Origin: Neobacillus sp. PS3-12
GTDB lineage: Bacteria > Bacillota > Bacilli > Bacillales > Cytobacillaceae
Assembly (NCBI RefSeq): GCF_030915385.1
Contig: NZ_CP133268.1
Span: 4,252,001-4,316,000 of the forward strand
Length of the DNA stretch: 64,000 nucleotides
Direction of reading: 5' to 3'
Shown piece by piece: positions 7,788 through 16,176 of the stretch. Numbering within the stretch: position 1 is the first letter of the stretch; each line of letters begins with the position of its first letter. The notes beneath the pieces were generated by a model. That model was not told the origin of the DNA. It worked only from the letters and a program-made list of their open reading frames with translations, and ran no database searches. A program made the translations under genes and the position numbers.

Positions 7788-8361
7788 ATGAGGATAAATA
7801 AGCGGGAACGGCAAAAATTATTAACTGCAACGATTAAAGAAAATCCATTTATTACAGATGAAGAATTAGCCGAAAAGTTCTCGGTTAGTGTGCAGACCAT
7901 ACGTCTTGACCGACTTGAATTGTCCATTCCAGGAATTGCGAGAACGTATTAAAAACGTGGCTGAAAAACGCTTTGAAGATGAAGTTCGTTCGCTTCCTCT
8001 TGAGGAAGTCATTGGGGAAATTATTGATATTAATTTAGATTATAATGCCATTTCAATTTTTGATGTCAAACAGGAACATGTTTTTAAAAGAAATTTGATT
8101 GCAAGGGGACACCACTTATTTGCTCAGGCAAATTCTTTGGCTGTTGCTGTCATAAACGATGAATTGGCTTTAACAGCGAAAGCGCATATCCAGTTTAAAC
8201 GTTCTGTTAAAATAAACGAGCGAGTTGTTGCCAAAGCAAAGGTGCTAAAAATCGACCATGAAAGCGGTAGGACCTTTGTTGAAGTAAATAGCTTCGTAAA
8301 TAATGAACCAGTTTTTACAGGTGAGTTTGAAATGTATCGCCAAAACATTGTAAAAGGATGA
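7788..8361 (+). pseudogene. fapR: transcription factor FapR, 1-nt frameshift (probably a sequence error)
   Basis: FapR is the malonyl-CoA-responsive repressor of fatty acid and phospholipid synthesis. From ATG 7788 the frame reads the N-terminal DeoR-like HTH (KENPFITDEELAEKFSV, then QTIRLDRLELSIP) and then runs to a premature stop, TAA at 7948-7950. The second frame resumes with ELRERIKNVAEKRFEDEV and the complete hot-dog ligand-binding domain (ARGHHLFAQANSLAVAV) to 8361. Family members read LSIPELRER: here CCAGGAATTG has one extra G at 7932/7933. Without it the protein would be about 190 aa, normal for FapR. Both halves are otherwise undecayed and the operator is intact, so I favour an assembly error over real loss. 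Confidence 0.9.
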
Positions 8362-8366
8362 GGAAC

Positions 8367-9359
8367 ATGAAATTGGCAATCGATGCTATGGGCGGTGACA
8401 ATGCACCAAAGGAAATAGTCCTTGGGGCAATGAAAGCCGTTGAAGCATTTTCAGATATACATATTACCCTCTACGGGGACAATCGGAAAATTGAGGAAAC
8501 GTTAAAAGGTCATGAGCGGATTACGGTTGTCCATACTGACGAGGTGATTCTTGGAACAGACGAACCTGTACGTGCCGTTCGCCGTAAAAAAAATGCTTCT
8601 ATGGTTCTTGCTGCTCAAGCTGTAGCAGACGGGCTAGCAGATGCGTGTATTTCCGCTGGCAATACAGGTGCACTAATGGCAGCAGGACTTTTTGTTATTG
8701 GTCGGATTGAAGGAATTGAACGTCCTGCTTTAACCCCCACCCTTCCAACAATAGGTGGAGAAGGATTTTTATTGTTGGATGTTGGAGCAAATGCTGATGC
8801 TAGACCTGAGCATTTACAGCAGTACGCCATTATGGGCTCCATCTACGCAGAAAAGGTAAGGGGGATTCGCAACCCGAGGGTTGGACTTTTAAATATTGGT
8901 ACCGAAGAGAAAAAGGGAAATGATTTAACAAAGCAAGCCTTCTCATTGTTGAAAACGACTAATCTGAATTTTATCGGGAATGTTGAAGCAAGAGATTTGC
9001 TTGATGGGGTTGCGGATGTCGTTGTTACTGACGGGTTTACAGGAAACATGGTATTAAAAACGATTGAAGGCACTGCGCTGTCCGTTTTTAAAATGGTTAA
9101 GACAGCACTGACCAGCAGTTTAAAAAATAAACTGGCAGCCGCCGTTCTAAAACCTGAATTGACTGGGTTGAAAAATAAGATGGATTACTCCGAATATGGA
9201 GGTGCTGGCCTTTTTGGTATAAAAGCTCCTGTTATTAAAGCACATGGTTCATCCGATGCCAAGGCAATTTTTAGTGCTATTCGCCAAGCCAGAGTTATGG
9301 TTGAAAGTAATGTAACTGAACTAGTTAAAAGCTCAATTGAAGAGATAAAACAATCATGA
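8367..9359 (+). CDS. plsX: phosphate acyltransferase PlsX
   Basis: PlsX converts acyl-ACP and phosphate into acyl-phosphate, the donor for PlsY in phosphatidic acid synthesis; it is a peripheral membrane enzyme. The 330-aa frame starts MKLAIDAMGGDNAPKE, with the family's DAMGGD at residues 6-11, SAGNTGALMAAG and DVGANAD. I chose ATG 8367 (SD AAAGGA at 8353-8358) over ATG 8358, which overlaps fapR and adds only three residues. It is in the FapR-controlled operon, overlapping or abutting fapR and 15 nt before fabD. Confidence 0.94.
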   Translation: MKLAIDAMGGDNAPKEIVLGAMKAVEAFSDIHITLYGDNRKIEETLKGHERITVVHTDEVILGTDEPVRAVRRKKNASMVLAAQAVADGLADACISAGNTGALMAAGLFVIGRIEGIERPALTPTLPTIGGEGFLLLDVGANADARPEHLQQYAIMGSIYAEKVRGIRNPRVGLLNIGTEEKKGNDLTKQAFSLLKTTNLNFIGNVEARDLLDGVADVVVTDGFTGNMVLKTIEGTALSVFKMVKTALTSSLKNKLAAAVLKPELTGLKNKMDYSEYGGAGLFGIKAPVIKAHGSSDAKAIFSAIRQARVMVESNVTELVKSSIEEIKQS

Positions 9360-9374
9360 TAAAGAGGTGTTGAA

Positions 9375-10322
9375 ATGGGTAAAATTGCATTTGTTTTTCC
9401 GGGACAGGGCTCCCAAGTAGTTGGAATGGGACAAAGTCTAGCTGAGAAACATCCGAATGTAAAAGCGATCTTCGAAAATGCTGATAAAAAGTTAAATGTA
9501 GACTTAAGCAAGCTTATTTTTGCGGGGCCTCAAGAAGAACTAACCTTAACATACAATGCACAACCAGCATTGCTAACCACAAGTATCGCCGTTTTAGAAT
9601 ATTTCCGTGAGTTTGGGATCCAGGCTGATTATGTCGCAGGACACAGTCTCGGCGAGTATACCGCACTTGTAGCAGCGGGTGCTCTTACCTTTGAAGAAGG
9701 TGTCTATCTTGTTCGTAAGCGCGGGGAGTTTATGGAAAGCGCCGTTCCAAATGGCGAGGGTACGATGGCTGCTGTCCTTGGGCTTGACAGGGACCGTCTG
9801 GCTGAGGTAACAAATTCAGTAACTGAAGAAGGTTTTCCTGTTCAGCTTGCCAACCTAAATTGTCCTGGACAAATTGTCATCTCCGGAACAACAAAGGGTG
9901 TTGAATTGGCTGGAGCTAAAGCAAAAGAAGCAGGTGCTAAAAGAGTGCTGCCACTAGTTGTCAGCGGACCATTTCATTCTTCGTTAATGAAGCCCGCTGC
10001 AGGCCAGCTAAAAGAAGAACTCGATCAAATGGATATGAAAGACGCAAATATTCCTGTCATTGCTAATGTTACGGCTGAACCGATTTCCGCAGCCAGTGAA
10101 ATCAAAGAAAAGCTTATTGAGCAGCTTTATTCCCCTGTTTTATGGGAGGATTCCGTTGCCAAAATGCTTGAGCTAGGTGTGGATACGTTTATTGAAATTG
10201 GTCCAGGCAAGGTTCTATCCGGATTAGTGAAAAAGATTAGCAAGAATACCAAAACGTATTCTGTTTCCGATGAAGAAAGTGCTTTAGCCGTAATTGAAGC
10301 ATTAAAGGAGGAGAACCAATGA
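9375..10322 (+). CDS. fabD: malonyl-CoA:ACP transacylase
   Basis: FabD transfers malonyl groups from CoA to ACP, committing carbon to type II fatty acid synthesis. The 315-aa protein has GQGSQ (10-14), the GHSLGEY nucleophile motif with Ser91, and the catalytic His in GPFHS (about residue 198). AGAGGTG precedes the ATG. The stop overlaps the fabG start (CAATGA), indicating translational coupling. It belongs to the fapR-plsX-fabD-fabG operon. Confidence 0.95.
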   Translation: MGKIAFVFPGQGSQVVGMGQSLAEKHPNVKAIFENADKKLNVDLSKLIFAGPQEELTLTYNAQPALLTTSIAVLEYFREFGIQADYVAGHSLGEYTALVAAGALTFEEGVYLVRKRGEFMESAVPNGEGTMAAVLGLDRDRLAEVTNSVTEEGFPVQLANLNCPGQIVISGTTKGVELAGAKAKEAGAKRVLPLVVSGPFHSSLMKPAAGQLKEELDQMDMKDANIPVIANVTAEPISAASEIKEKLIEQLYSPVLWEDSVAKMLELGVDTFIEIGPGKVLSGLVKKISKNTKTYSVSDEESALAVIEALKEENQ

Positions 10323-11062
10323 ATTTAGAAGGTAAAGCAGCCCTTGTTACGGGAGCATCTAGAGGGATCGGCAGAGAAATTGCGCTTGAGCTTGCTCGAA
10401 ATGGGGCAAACGTTGCGGTGAATTTTTCCGGCAGTGAAGCAAAAGCAAATGAAGTAGTCGATGAAATAAAAAAATTAGGTAAAGATGCCTTTGCGATTAA
10501 GTGTGATGTTTCAAATTCTGAAGAAGTTGCCACAATGGTAAAAGAAACAATTGACCGCTTTGGTAAGCTTGATATTCTTGTCAATAATGCTGGAATTACC
10601 AGAGATAATTTATTAATGAGAATGAAGGAAGACGAGTGGGATGATGTGATCAATATCAACCTTAAAGGAGTTTTCCTCTGTACAAAAGCTGTCTCAAGAC
10701 AAATGATGAAACAGCGTAATGGACGCATCATCAATATTGCTTCGATTGTAGGCGCCATGGGTAATGCGGGCCAGGCTAATTATGTTGCCGCCAAAGCTGG
10801 CATCATCGGCTTAACCAAAACAACAGCTAAAGAGCTTGCATCAAGAAATATTACGGTTAATGCAATTGCACCAGGCTTCATTTCAACCGACATGACCGAC
10901 AAATTATCAGAAGATGTAAAAGTTGAAATGTTAAAGCAGATTCCATTAGCTCGTTTGGGTGAGCCGAAGGATATTGCCAAAATGACTGTGTTTCTTGCTT
11001 CAGATGATAGTTCATATGTCACTGGGCAAACGCTTCATATCAATGGCGGCATGTATATGTAA
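10319..11062 (+). CDS. fabG: 3-oxoacyl-ACP reductase
   Basis: FabG is the NADPH-dependent reductase of the fatty acid elongation cycle. The 247-aa short-chain dehydrogenase shows the cofactor motif TGASRGIG (11-18), NNAG (89-92) and the catalytic Ser142-Tyr155-Lys159 triad in IASIVG...NYVAAK. It ends with the typical GGMYM tail. The SD AAAGGAGG lies inside the end of fabD. In B. subtilis acpA follows closely; here a 133-bp repeat separates them. Confidence 0.95.
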   Translation: MNLEGKAALVTGASRGIGREIALELARNGANVAVNFSGSEAKANEVVDEIKKLGKDAFAIKCDVSNSEEVATMVKETIDRFGKLDILVNNAGITRDNLLMRMKEDEWDDVININLKGVFLCTKAVSRQMMKQRNGRIINIASIVGAMGNAGQANYVAAKAGIIGLTKTTAKELASRNITVNAIAPGFISTDMTDKLSEDVKVEMLKQIPLARLGEPKDIAKMTVFLASDDSSYVTGQTLHINGGMYM

Positions 11063-11083
11063 AGTCTATGTGTTTTTTTAACC

Positions 11084-11216
11084 CTGTTGATTGGAGCGGA
11101 GGGCACTCGACTCCTGCGGGATCAAGAGGCCACTGGAGACCCCACAGGCGCTAAAGCGCCGAGGAGGCTCCAGGACCTCCCTGCGGAAAGCGAGTGCCCG
11201 GAGCGGAAATCAACAG
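11084..11216. repeat. GTTGATT-ended palindromic repeat, full copy
   Basis: A 133-bp non-coding element. Its ends are inverted: CTGTTGATT-N8-GGGCACTCG at 11084-11109 and the reverse complement at 11191-11216. The N8 on both sides is GGAGCGGA in direct orientation, so it forms an internal bulge. Inside are GGCGCT-AA-AGCGCC and other short stems, and the GC content is far above its surroundings. It resembles a family of GC-rich intergenic repeats seen in many Bacillaceae, to my knowledge without a known function. A short derivative lies at 16098-16132. Confidence 0.85.
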
Positions 11217-11257
11217 AATTTGTAAAAGGGAAATTTATAACTTTTTCACACTAACCA

Positions 11258-11286
11258 TTTTATTTTTTCGTGATATACTCTATAAT
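11258..11286 (+). promoter_or_regulatory. probable acpP promoter
   Basis: TGATATACT (11271-11279) is an extended -10, and TATAAT follows at 11281-11286. No strong -35 is visible. The 24-nt leader then carries GGGGAGGTG before the acpP ATG. Confidence 0.45.
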
Positions 11287-11309
11287 AGCTTGAGGGGAGG
11301 TGAACAAGC

Positions 11310-11543
11310 ATGACAGATGTATTAGAACGTGTAACAAAGATCATTATTGACCGTTTAGGTGTAGAGGAATCAAAGATAACTCTTGAAGCTTCCTTTAAGG
11401 ATGATCTTGGTGCGGATTCCCTTGATGTTGTTGAACTAGTAATGGAATTGGAAGATGAGTTCGATATGGAAATTTCTGACGATGATGCTGAAAAGATCGC
11501 TACAGTGGGTGACGCTGTTAATTACATAAATAGCAAGAAGTAA
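11310..11543 (+). CDS. acpP: acyl carrier protein
   Basis: A 77-aa acidic ACP that carries growing acyl chains on 4'-phosphopantetheine. The attachment Ser37 is in GADSLDVVELVM. The SD GGGGAGGTG is strong, as expected for one of the most abundant proteins. It is separated from fabG by the palindromic repeat and has its own promoter-like sequence, and several hairpins follow it, so it is probably expressed as a short, abundant transcript. Confidence 0.97.
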   Translation: MTDVLERVTKIIIDRLGVEESKITLEASFKDDLGADSLDVVELVMELEDEFDMEISDDDAEKIATVGDAVNYINSKK

Positions 11544-11562
11544 TCGTTGGGTTTCTTGAGTC

Positions 11563-11593
11563 AAAGCTCCGTTTTCAAACGGGGCTTTCTTCT
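11563..11593 (+). terminator. acpP terminator
   Basis: AAAGCTCCGTTT (11563-11574) and AAACGGGGCTTT (11577-11588) pair with one wobble around TC, followed by CTTCT. It sits 20 nt after the acpP stop. Confidence 0.85.
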
Positions 11594-11600
11594 ATATTTG

Positions 11601-11675
11601 GCGCATTTTAGGATTAAAACCTAAAATTGCACCATTTTTTTAAAACTACCTTTGCGTTTTAAAGGCAGTTTTTTT
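11601..11675 (+). terminator. two further hairpins with T-tracts before rnc
   Basis: ATTTTAGG (11605-11612) / CCTAAAAT (11620-11627) is followed by TGCACCATTTTTTT. Then AAACTACCTTT (11643-11653) / AAAGGCAGTTTTTTT (11661-11675) forms a second one. Together with the first acpP terminator there are three in a row. Confidence 0.6.
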
Positions 11676-11742
11676 AAACTAATAATGGTGCGTAAATTAG
11701 TTGCTTAATGCGCAAAAACGGAAAGGAAAACGATATAACGAT

Positions 11743-12468
11743 ATGAATATGAACCGCGCAAAAGAAAATCCATTTAAAGAAATGCAAAAAAACATTGGCT
11801 TCTTTTTCGCTGATGAGAAATTATTAAAACAAGCTTTTACTCATTCATCCTATGTGAATGAGCATCGCAGAAAGCCTTATGAGGATAATGAGAGGCTCGA
11901 ATTTTTAGGGGATGCTGTACTGGAACTGACTGTTTCAAAATTTCTTTTTAAAAAATACCCTCATATGAGCGAGGGAGAACTAACCAAATTAAGGGCAGCG
12001 ATCGTTTGTGAACCGTCCCTTGTAGAGTTTGCCAATGAACTAGACTTTGGTAAATTAATCCTATTGGGAAAAGGAGAAGAATTAACAGGCGGCAGGGAAC
12101 GTCCTGCACTCCTCGCCGATGTCTTTGAAGCCTTCGTTGGAGCTCTTTACTTAGACAAAGGAATTGATACAGTCATTGAATTTCTTGAAAAAGTAGTATT
12201 TCCAAAAATAAATGCTGGTGCTTTTTCTCATGTGATGGATTTTAAAAGTCAATTACAGGAGTTAGTACAAAGGGATGGGACAGGCGTGATTGAATATCGG
12301 GTTCTTCATGAAAAAGGCCCTGCCCATAACCGTGAATTTGTTTCCCGGGTCTCCCTTAAAGGAGAAGAATTGGGAATTGGAACTGGCAAGTCAAAAAAAG
12401 AAGCAGAGCAGCATGCTGCGCAGGAAGCATTAGCAAAGTTAAAGGAAAAAAACCGACCTGTAACGTGA
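11743..12468 (+). CDS. rnc: ribonuclease III
   Basis: RNase III cleaves double-stranded RNA and matures rRNA and the SRP RNA. The catalytic domain has NERLEFLGDAVLEL with the metal-binding acidic residues and EGELTKLRAAIV; the C-terminal dsRNA-binding domain has KGPAHNREF and KSKKEAEQHAAQEAL. From ATG 11743 it is 241 aa. The start is uncertain: GGAAAGGA lies about 15 nt upstream, ATG 11749 is also possible, and a TTG at 11701 extends the frame. Neighbours smc and ftsY are as in B. subtilis. Confidence 0.93.
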   Translation: MNMNRAKENPFKEMQKNIGFFFADEKLLKQAFTHSSYVNEHRRKPYEDNERLEFLGDAVLELTVSKFLFKKYPHMSEGELTKLRAAIVCEPSLVEFANELDFGKLILLGKGEELTGGRERPALLADVFEAFVGALYLDKGIDTVIEFLEKVVFPKINAGAFSHVMDFKSQLQELVQRDGTGVIEYRVLHEKGPAHNREFVSRVSLKGEELGIGTGKSKKEAEQHAAQEALAKLKEKNRPVT

Positions 12469-12489
12469 CCAGCTTAGGGAGGAACTAGA

Positions 12490-15400
12490 ATGTATTTAAA
12501 ACGGTTAGATGTTATAGGGTTTAAATCCTTTGCCGAGCGGATTGGAGTCGATTTTGTCCGCGGTGTAACAGCTGTCGTTGGCCCAAATGGAAGTGGAAAA
12601 AGTAATATTACGGATGCGATTCGCTGGGTCCTGGGAGAGCAGTCGGCCAAGTCTTTAAGAGGTACAAAGATGGAAGATATTATCTTTGCCGGCAGTGATT
12701 CGAGAAAGCCTCTTAATTTCGCAGAAGTTACGCTTACGCTTGATAATGAGGAACAAGGATTAGCGATTGATTATAATGAGGTAAGTGTCACCAGAAGAGT
12801 ATTCCGATCCGGTGAAAGTGAGTTTTTCATCAATAAACAAGCATGCAGGCTTAAAGATATTATTGAATTATTTATGGATTCAGGCCTTGGCAGGGAAGCA
12901 TTTTCGATCATTAGCCAAGGAAAAGTGGAAGAAATCTTAAACAGCAAAGCAGAAGACCGCAGAACGATTTTTGAAGAGGCTGCAGGTGTTTTAAAATATA
13001 AAAATCGTAAGAAAAAGGCTGAAGTAAAGCTATTTGAAACACAGGAAAATCTAAATCGTGTTTATGACATTTTGCACGAATTAGAAAGTCAGGTAGAACC
13101 ACTAAAGATTCAGGCATCGATTGCGAAAGACTTTTTAGAGAAAAAAGAAGAACTCGAAAAGATTGAAGTTGCGTTAACTGTTTATGAAATTGAAGATCTT
13201 CATCAAAAGTGGGACCAGCTTTCAAAACAATTGGATGAACACAAAACAGATGAAATAAAGCTTTCAGCAGAACTTCAAAAACGTGAAGCAAAAATTGAAG
13301 AAGCAAGGGACCATCTTAGTGCCTTGGATGAGTCGATCAATGATTTGCAGAATGTTCTCCTTCATGCGAGTGAAGAGCTTGAAAAACTCGAGGGACGGAA
13401 GGAAGTATTAAAAGAGCGCAAGAAAAACGCTTCCCAAAATATAGGCCAGCTTCAAAAAAATATTCAGGAATTAACAGACAAGGTCGCCTTGCTCAGTGAA
13501 CAGCGGGTGGCCCAAACTGATACAGTAAAAACGTTAAGTGAACAAGCGCATGACCTTCAATCCCGTTTAAAGGAAAAACAAGGAAAACTGCATTTATTCA
13601 CCGAAAACATTGAGGAAAAAATCGAAGCTTTAAAAAGTGAATATATTGAGCTATTAAATGATCAGGCTGGTGCTAAGAATGAGCGTAAATACATCGATCA
13701 GCAGCTGGAGCAACAGGAACGAAGAAATGAAAGATTAGATGAAGAAAATAGTAAATTTATTACTAGCAGACAAACAGCTGAGTCGAAAAAAAGTTCAATT
13801 CAATCATCATTAGAACAAGTTCAGCAAAGCTTACAGGATCAAGTTGTTATGTTCCGTGAGATGGAGCATAAACTTGAAAAGTTAAAAAATAATTATCAAA
13901 AGCAAGAAAAGACTTTGTACCAGGCCTATCAATTTCTCCAACAATCAAAGTCACGAAAAGAAATGCTTGAGGAAATGGAGGAAGACTACTCTGGATTCTT
14001 TCAGGGTGTTAAGGAAATCTTAAAGGCCCGCGACAACAAACTTCAGGGAATTGAGGGAGCGGTTGCTGAGTTAGTACAAGTTCCAAAGGAGTTTGAAACA
14101 GCGATTGAGACTGCATTAGGGGCTTCATTGCAGCACATTGTCGTCGATACTGAACAAAACGCCCGCAGTGCAATCCAATATTTAAAACAACATTCTTTCG
14201 GGCGAGCAACATTCCTGCCATTAACAGTCATTAAAGGAAGAACACTATCCACATCGCAATTACTTTCTATTCAAGATCATCCTGCGTATGTCGGAACCGC
14301 TGTGGGCCTGGTGAAGTTTGACCAAAGATATCAAGAGGTGATGAATAATCTCCTCGGAAACGTTGTCATTACCAAGGACTTAAAAGGCGCAAACGAATTA
14401 GCAAAAATTCTTCAATACCGCAGCCGTATCGTGACACTTGATGGTGATGTGGTGAATCCTGGAGGATCGATGACCGGTGGGGCCGTTAAACAAAAATCAT
14501 CGTCTCTGTTGACAAGGAAAGGCGAGCTTGATGATTTAAAAGCAAAAATTGCTGATATGGAAATAAAAACGGCAAAACAAGAATCATTAGTTAAGGAATT
14601 AAAAGCAGATATTCAGACTCAGGAACAACAGCTTGAATCCCTTAGAAAAGGCGGCGAAGAGCTGCGAATTCAGGAACAAGCATTAAAAGGTGATCATAGG
14701 GAAGCAGAGCTTGAAGAGAAAAATGTAAATGAACGCCTTGCCATGTACGATCTTGAAAAACAGCAGTTTACTGAAGAACACCAACGATTAACAGAAAGAA
14801 AAGCTGAATTGGAAAAAGAACTTGCCAATTTCCAGGTGCAAATTGCCGAACTTGACCGTTTGATTGCCGAAATGACGCAGCAAAAAACAAATGACTTAAC
14901 GTCGAAAGAAACATTGACAACTGAAATCAATGATTTGAAAGTAGAGTTTGCTGCCAAAAATGAGCAGTTTATGAATACAAAAGAACGGTTATCGAGTTTG
15001 GAAGACGATCTTGAGGATAGCAGTCAAAGACTTGCTGTTTTTAAAGAGGACCTTGAACTTCTTACTTCAGAAATGACAAACAGTTCCTCGGGAGAAGAAC
15101 AGCTTGAAACGGCGGCAAAGCAAAAACAGCAGGATAAGGAAGAAACAATTAAACTGATTTCACAAAGAAGGCAAGAGCGTCTAGAGCTGCAGACGTCACT
15201 TGAAGATCTTGAGCTTGAGGCGAAGGAATTAAAACGCCGTCATAAAGGAATGGTCGAGGTCTTAAAGGATGAAGAAGTGAAGATCAATCGCTTAGATGTC
15301 GAGCTTGAAAATCGGCTTGCCCACCTAAGAGAGGAATATTTATTAACCTTTGATGGTGCAAAGGAGCAATATCCACTCACGATTCCAGTTGAAGAAGCAC

Positions 15401-16056
15401 GCAAAAAAGTAAAGCTAATAAAATTAGCGATCGAAGAACTTGGGAACGTGAACCTCGGCGCTATTGAGGAATATGAACGTGTCTCGGAAAGATATGAGTT
15501 TCTGCATGAACAAAAGGATGACCTCCAGGAAGCAAAGGATACCCTCTTTAAGGTAATCGATGAAATGGATACGGAAATGAAAAAACGCTTTGAGAGTTCC
15601 TTCTCCGAAATTCGTTCCCATTTTGAACCGGTTTTCCGTGCCCTTTTTGGCGGCGGCCGTGCAGATTTAAAATTAACGCAGCCAGATGATCTTCTAAACA
15701 CTGGGGTTGAAATTGTCGCACAGCCTCCTGGGAAAAAACTGCAAAACTTAGGTCTGTTATCAGGCGGTGAGCGTGCTTTAACTGCAATTGCCCTGTTATT
15801 TTCAATCTTGAAGGTCCGTCCAGTGCCGTTCTGTATATTAGATGAAGTTGAAGCAGCCCTCGATGAAGCTAATGTATTCCGTTTTAGTCAATATTTGAAG
15901 CGGTATAGTGAGGAAACCCAGTTTATCGTTATTACCCATCGTAAAGGTACAATGGAAGAAGCCGACGTCTTATACGGGGTGACAATGCAGGAATCAGGTG
16001 TCTCCAAACTCGTATCCGTTCGATTAGAAAATATGAAAGAGTACGTTGAGTCGTAA
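12490..16056 (+). CDS. smc: chromosome segregation ATPase SMC
   Basis: SMC is the ATPase of the condensin complex with ScpA and ScpB, which compacts and segregates the chromosome. The 1188-aa protein has Walker A GPNGSGKSN (31-39), two long coiled coils (about 170-500 and 680-1010), the hinge (about 510-670, with GGSMTGGAV), the ABC signature LSGGERALTAIAL and Walker B ILDEVEAALDEAN near the C-terminus. Length matches B. subtilis Smc (1186 aa). The SD GGGAGGAAC is strong. It lies 21 nt after rnc and is probably co-transcribed with it. Confidence 0.97.
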   Translation: MYLKRLDVIGFKSFAERIGVDFVRGVTAVVGPNGSGKSNITDAIRWVLGEQSAKSLRGTKMEDIIFAGSDSRKPLNFAEVTLTLDNEEQGLAIDYNEVSVTRRVFRSGESEFFINKQACRLKDIIELFMDSGLGREAFSIISQGKVEEILNSKAEDRRTIFEEAAGVLKYKNRKKKAEVKLFETQENLNRVYDILHELESQVEPLKIQASIAKDFLEKKEELEKIEVALTVYEIEDLHQKWDQLSKQLDEHKTDEIKLSAELQKREAKIEEARDHLSALDESINDLQNVLLHASEELEKLEGRKEVLKERKKNASQNIGQLQKNIQELTDKVALLSEQRVAQTDTVKTLSEQAHDLQSRLKEKQGKLHLFTENIEEKIEALKSEYIELLNDQAGAKNERKYIDQQLEQQERRNERLDEENSKFITSRQTAESKKSSIQSSLEQVQQSLQDQVVMFREMEHKLEKLKNNYQKQEKTLYQAYQFLQQSKSRKEMLEEMEEDYSGFFQGVKEILKARDNKLQGIEGAVAELVQVPKEFETAIETALGASLQHIVVDTEQNARSAIQYLKQHSFGRATFLPLTVIKGRTLSTSQLLSIQDHPAYVGTAVGLVKFDQRYQEVMNNLLGNVVITKDLKGANELAKILQYRSRIVTLDGDVVNPGGSMTGGAVKQKSSSLLTRKGELDDLKAKIADMEIKTAKQESLVKELKADIQTQEQQLESLRKGGEELRIQEQALKGDHREAELEEKNVNERLAMYDLEKQQFTEEHQRLTERKAELEKELANFQVQIAELDRLIAEMTQQKTNDLTSKETLTTEINDLKVEFAAKNEQFMNTKERLSSLEDDLEDSSQRLAVFKEDLELLTSEMTNSSSGEEQLETAAKQKQQDKEETIKLISQRRQERLELQTSLEDLELEAKELKRRHKGMVEVLKDEEVKINRLDVELENRLAHLREEYLLTFDGAKEQYPLTIPVEEARKKVKLIKLAIEELGNVNLGAIEEYERVSERYEFLHEQKDDLQEAKDTLFKVIDEMDTEMKKRFESSFSEIRSHFEPVFRALFGGGRADLKLTQPDDLLNTGVEIVAQPPGKKLQNLGLLSGGERALTAIALLFSILKVRPVPFCILDEVEAALDEANVFRFSQYLKRYSEETQFIVITHRKGTMEEADVLYGVTMQESGVSKLVSVRLENMKEYVES

Positions 16057-16062
16057 AAATTT

Positions 16063-16149
16063 GGCTGTGTTAAAGGTCATTATTGTTTTATTAACATGTT
16101 GATTGGAGCGAAGCACCTGGAGCGCAAATCAATCCAAGTTAACACAGTC
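16063..16149. repeat. nested inverted repeat with a shortened GTTGATT element
   Basis: The outer arms CTGTGTTAA (16065-16073) and TTAACACAG (16139-16147) enclose GTTGATTGGAGCG (16098-16110), AAGCA, and CCTGGAGCGCAAATCAA (16116-16132). The inner part is the two ends of the 133-bp element at 11084-11216 with about 95 bp of its centre missing. It fills the smc-ftsY gap. Confidence 0.75.
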
Positions 16150-16176
16150 GCACATATATAAAAAGGATGTGACCGT

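Noticed and set aside
9185..9511. A 108-codon minus-strand frame across plsX-fabD, and similar long antisense frames over fabG, smc and flhA
   Set aside because: They are shadows of strongly conserved + strand genes, with no SD and no recognisable protein.
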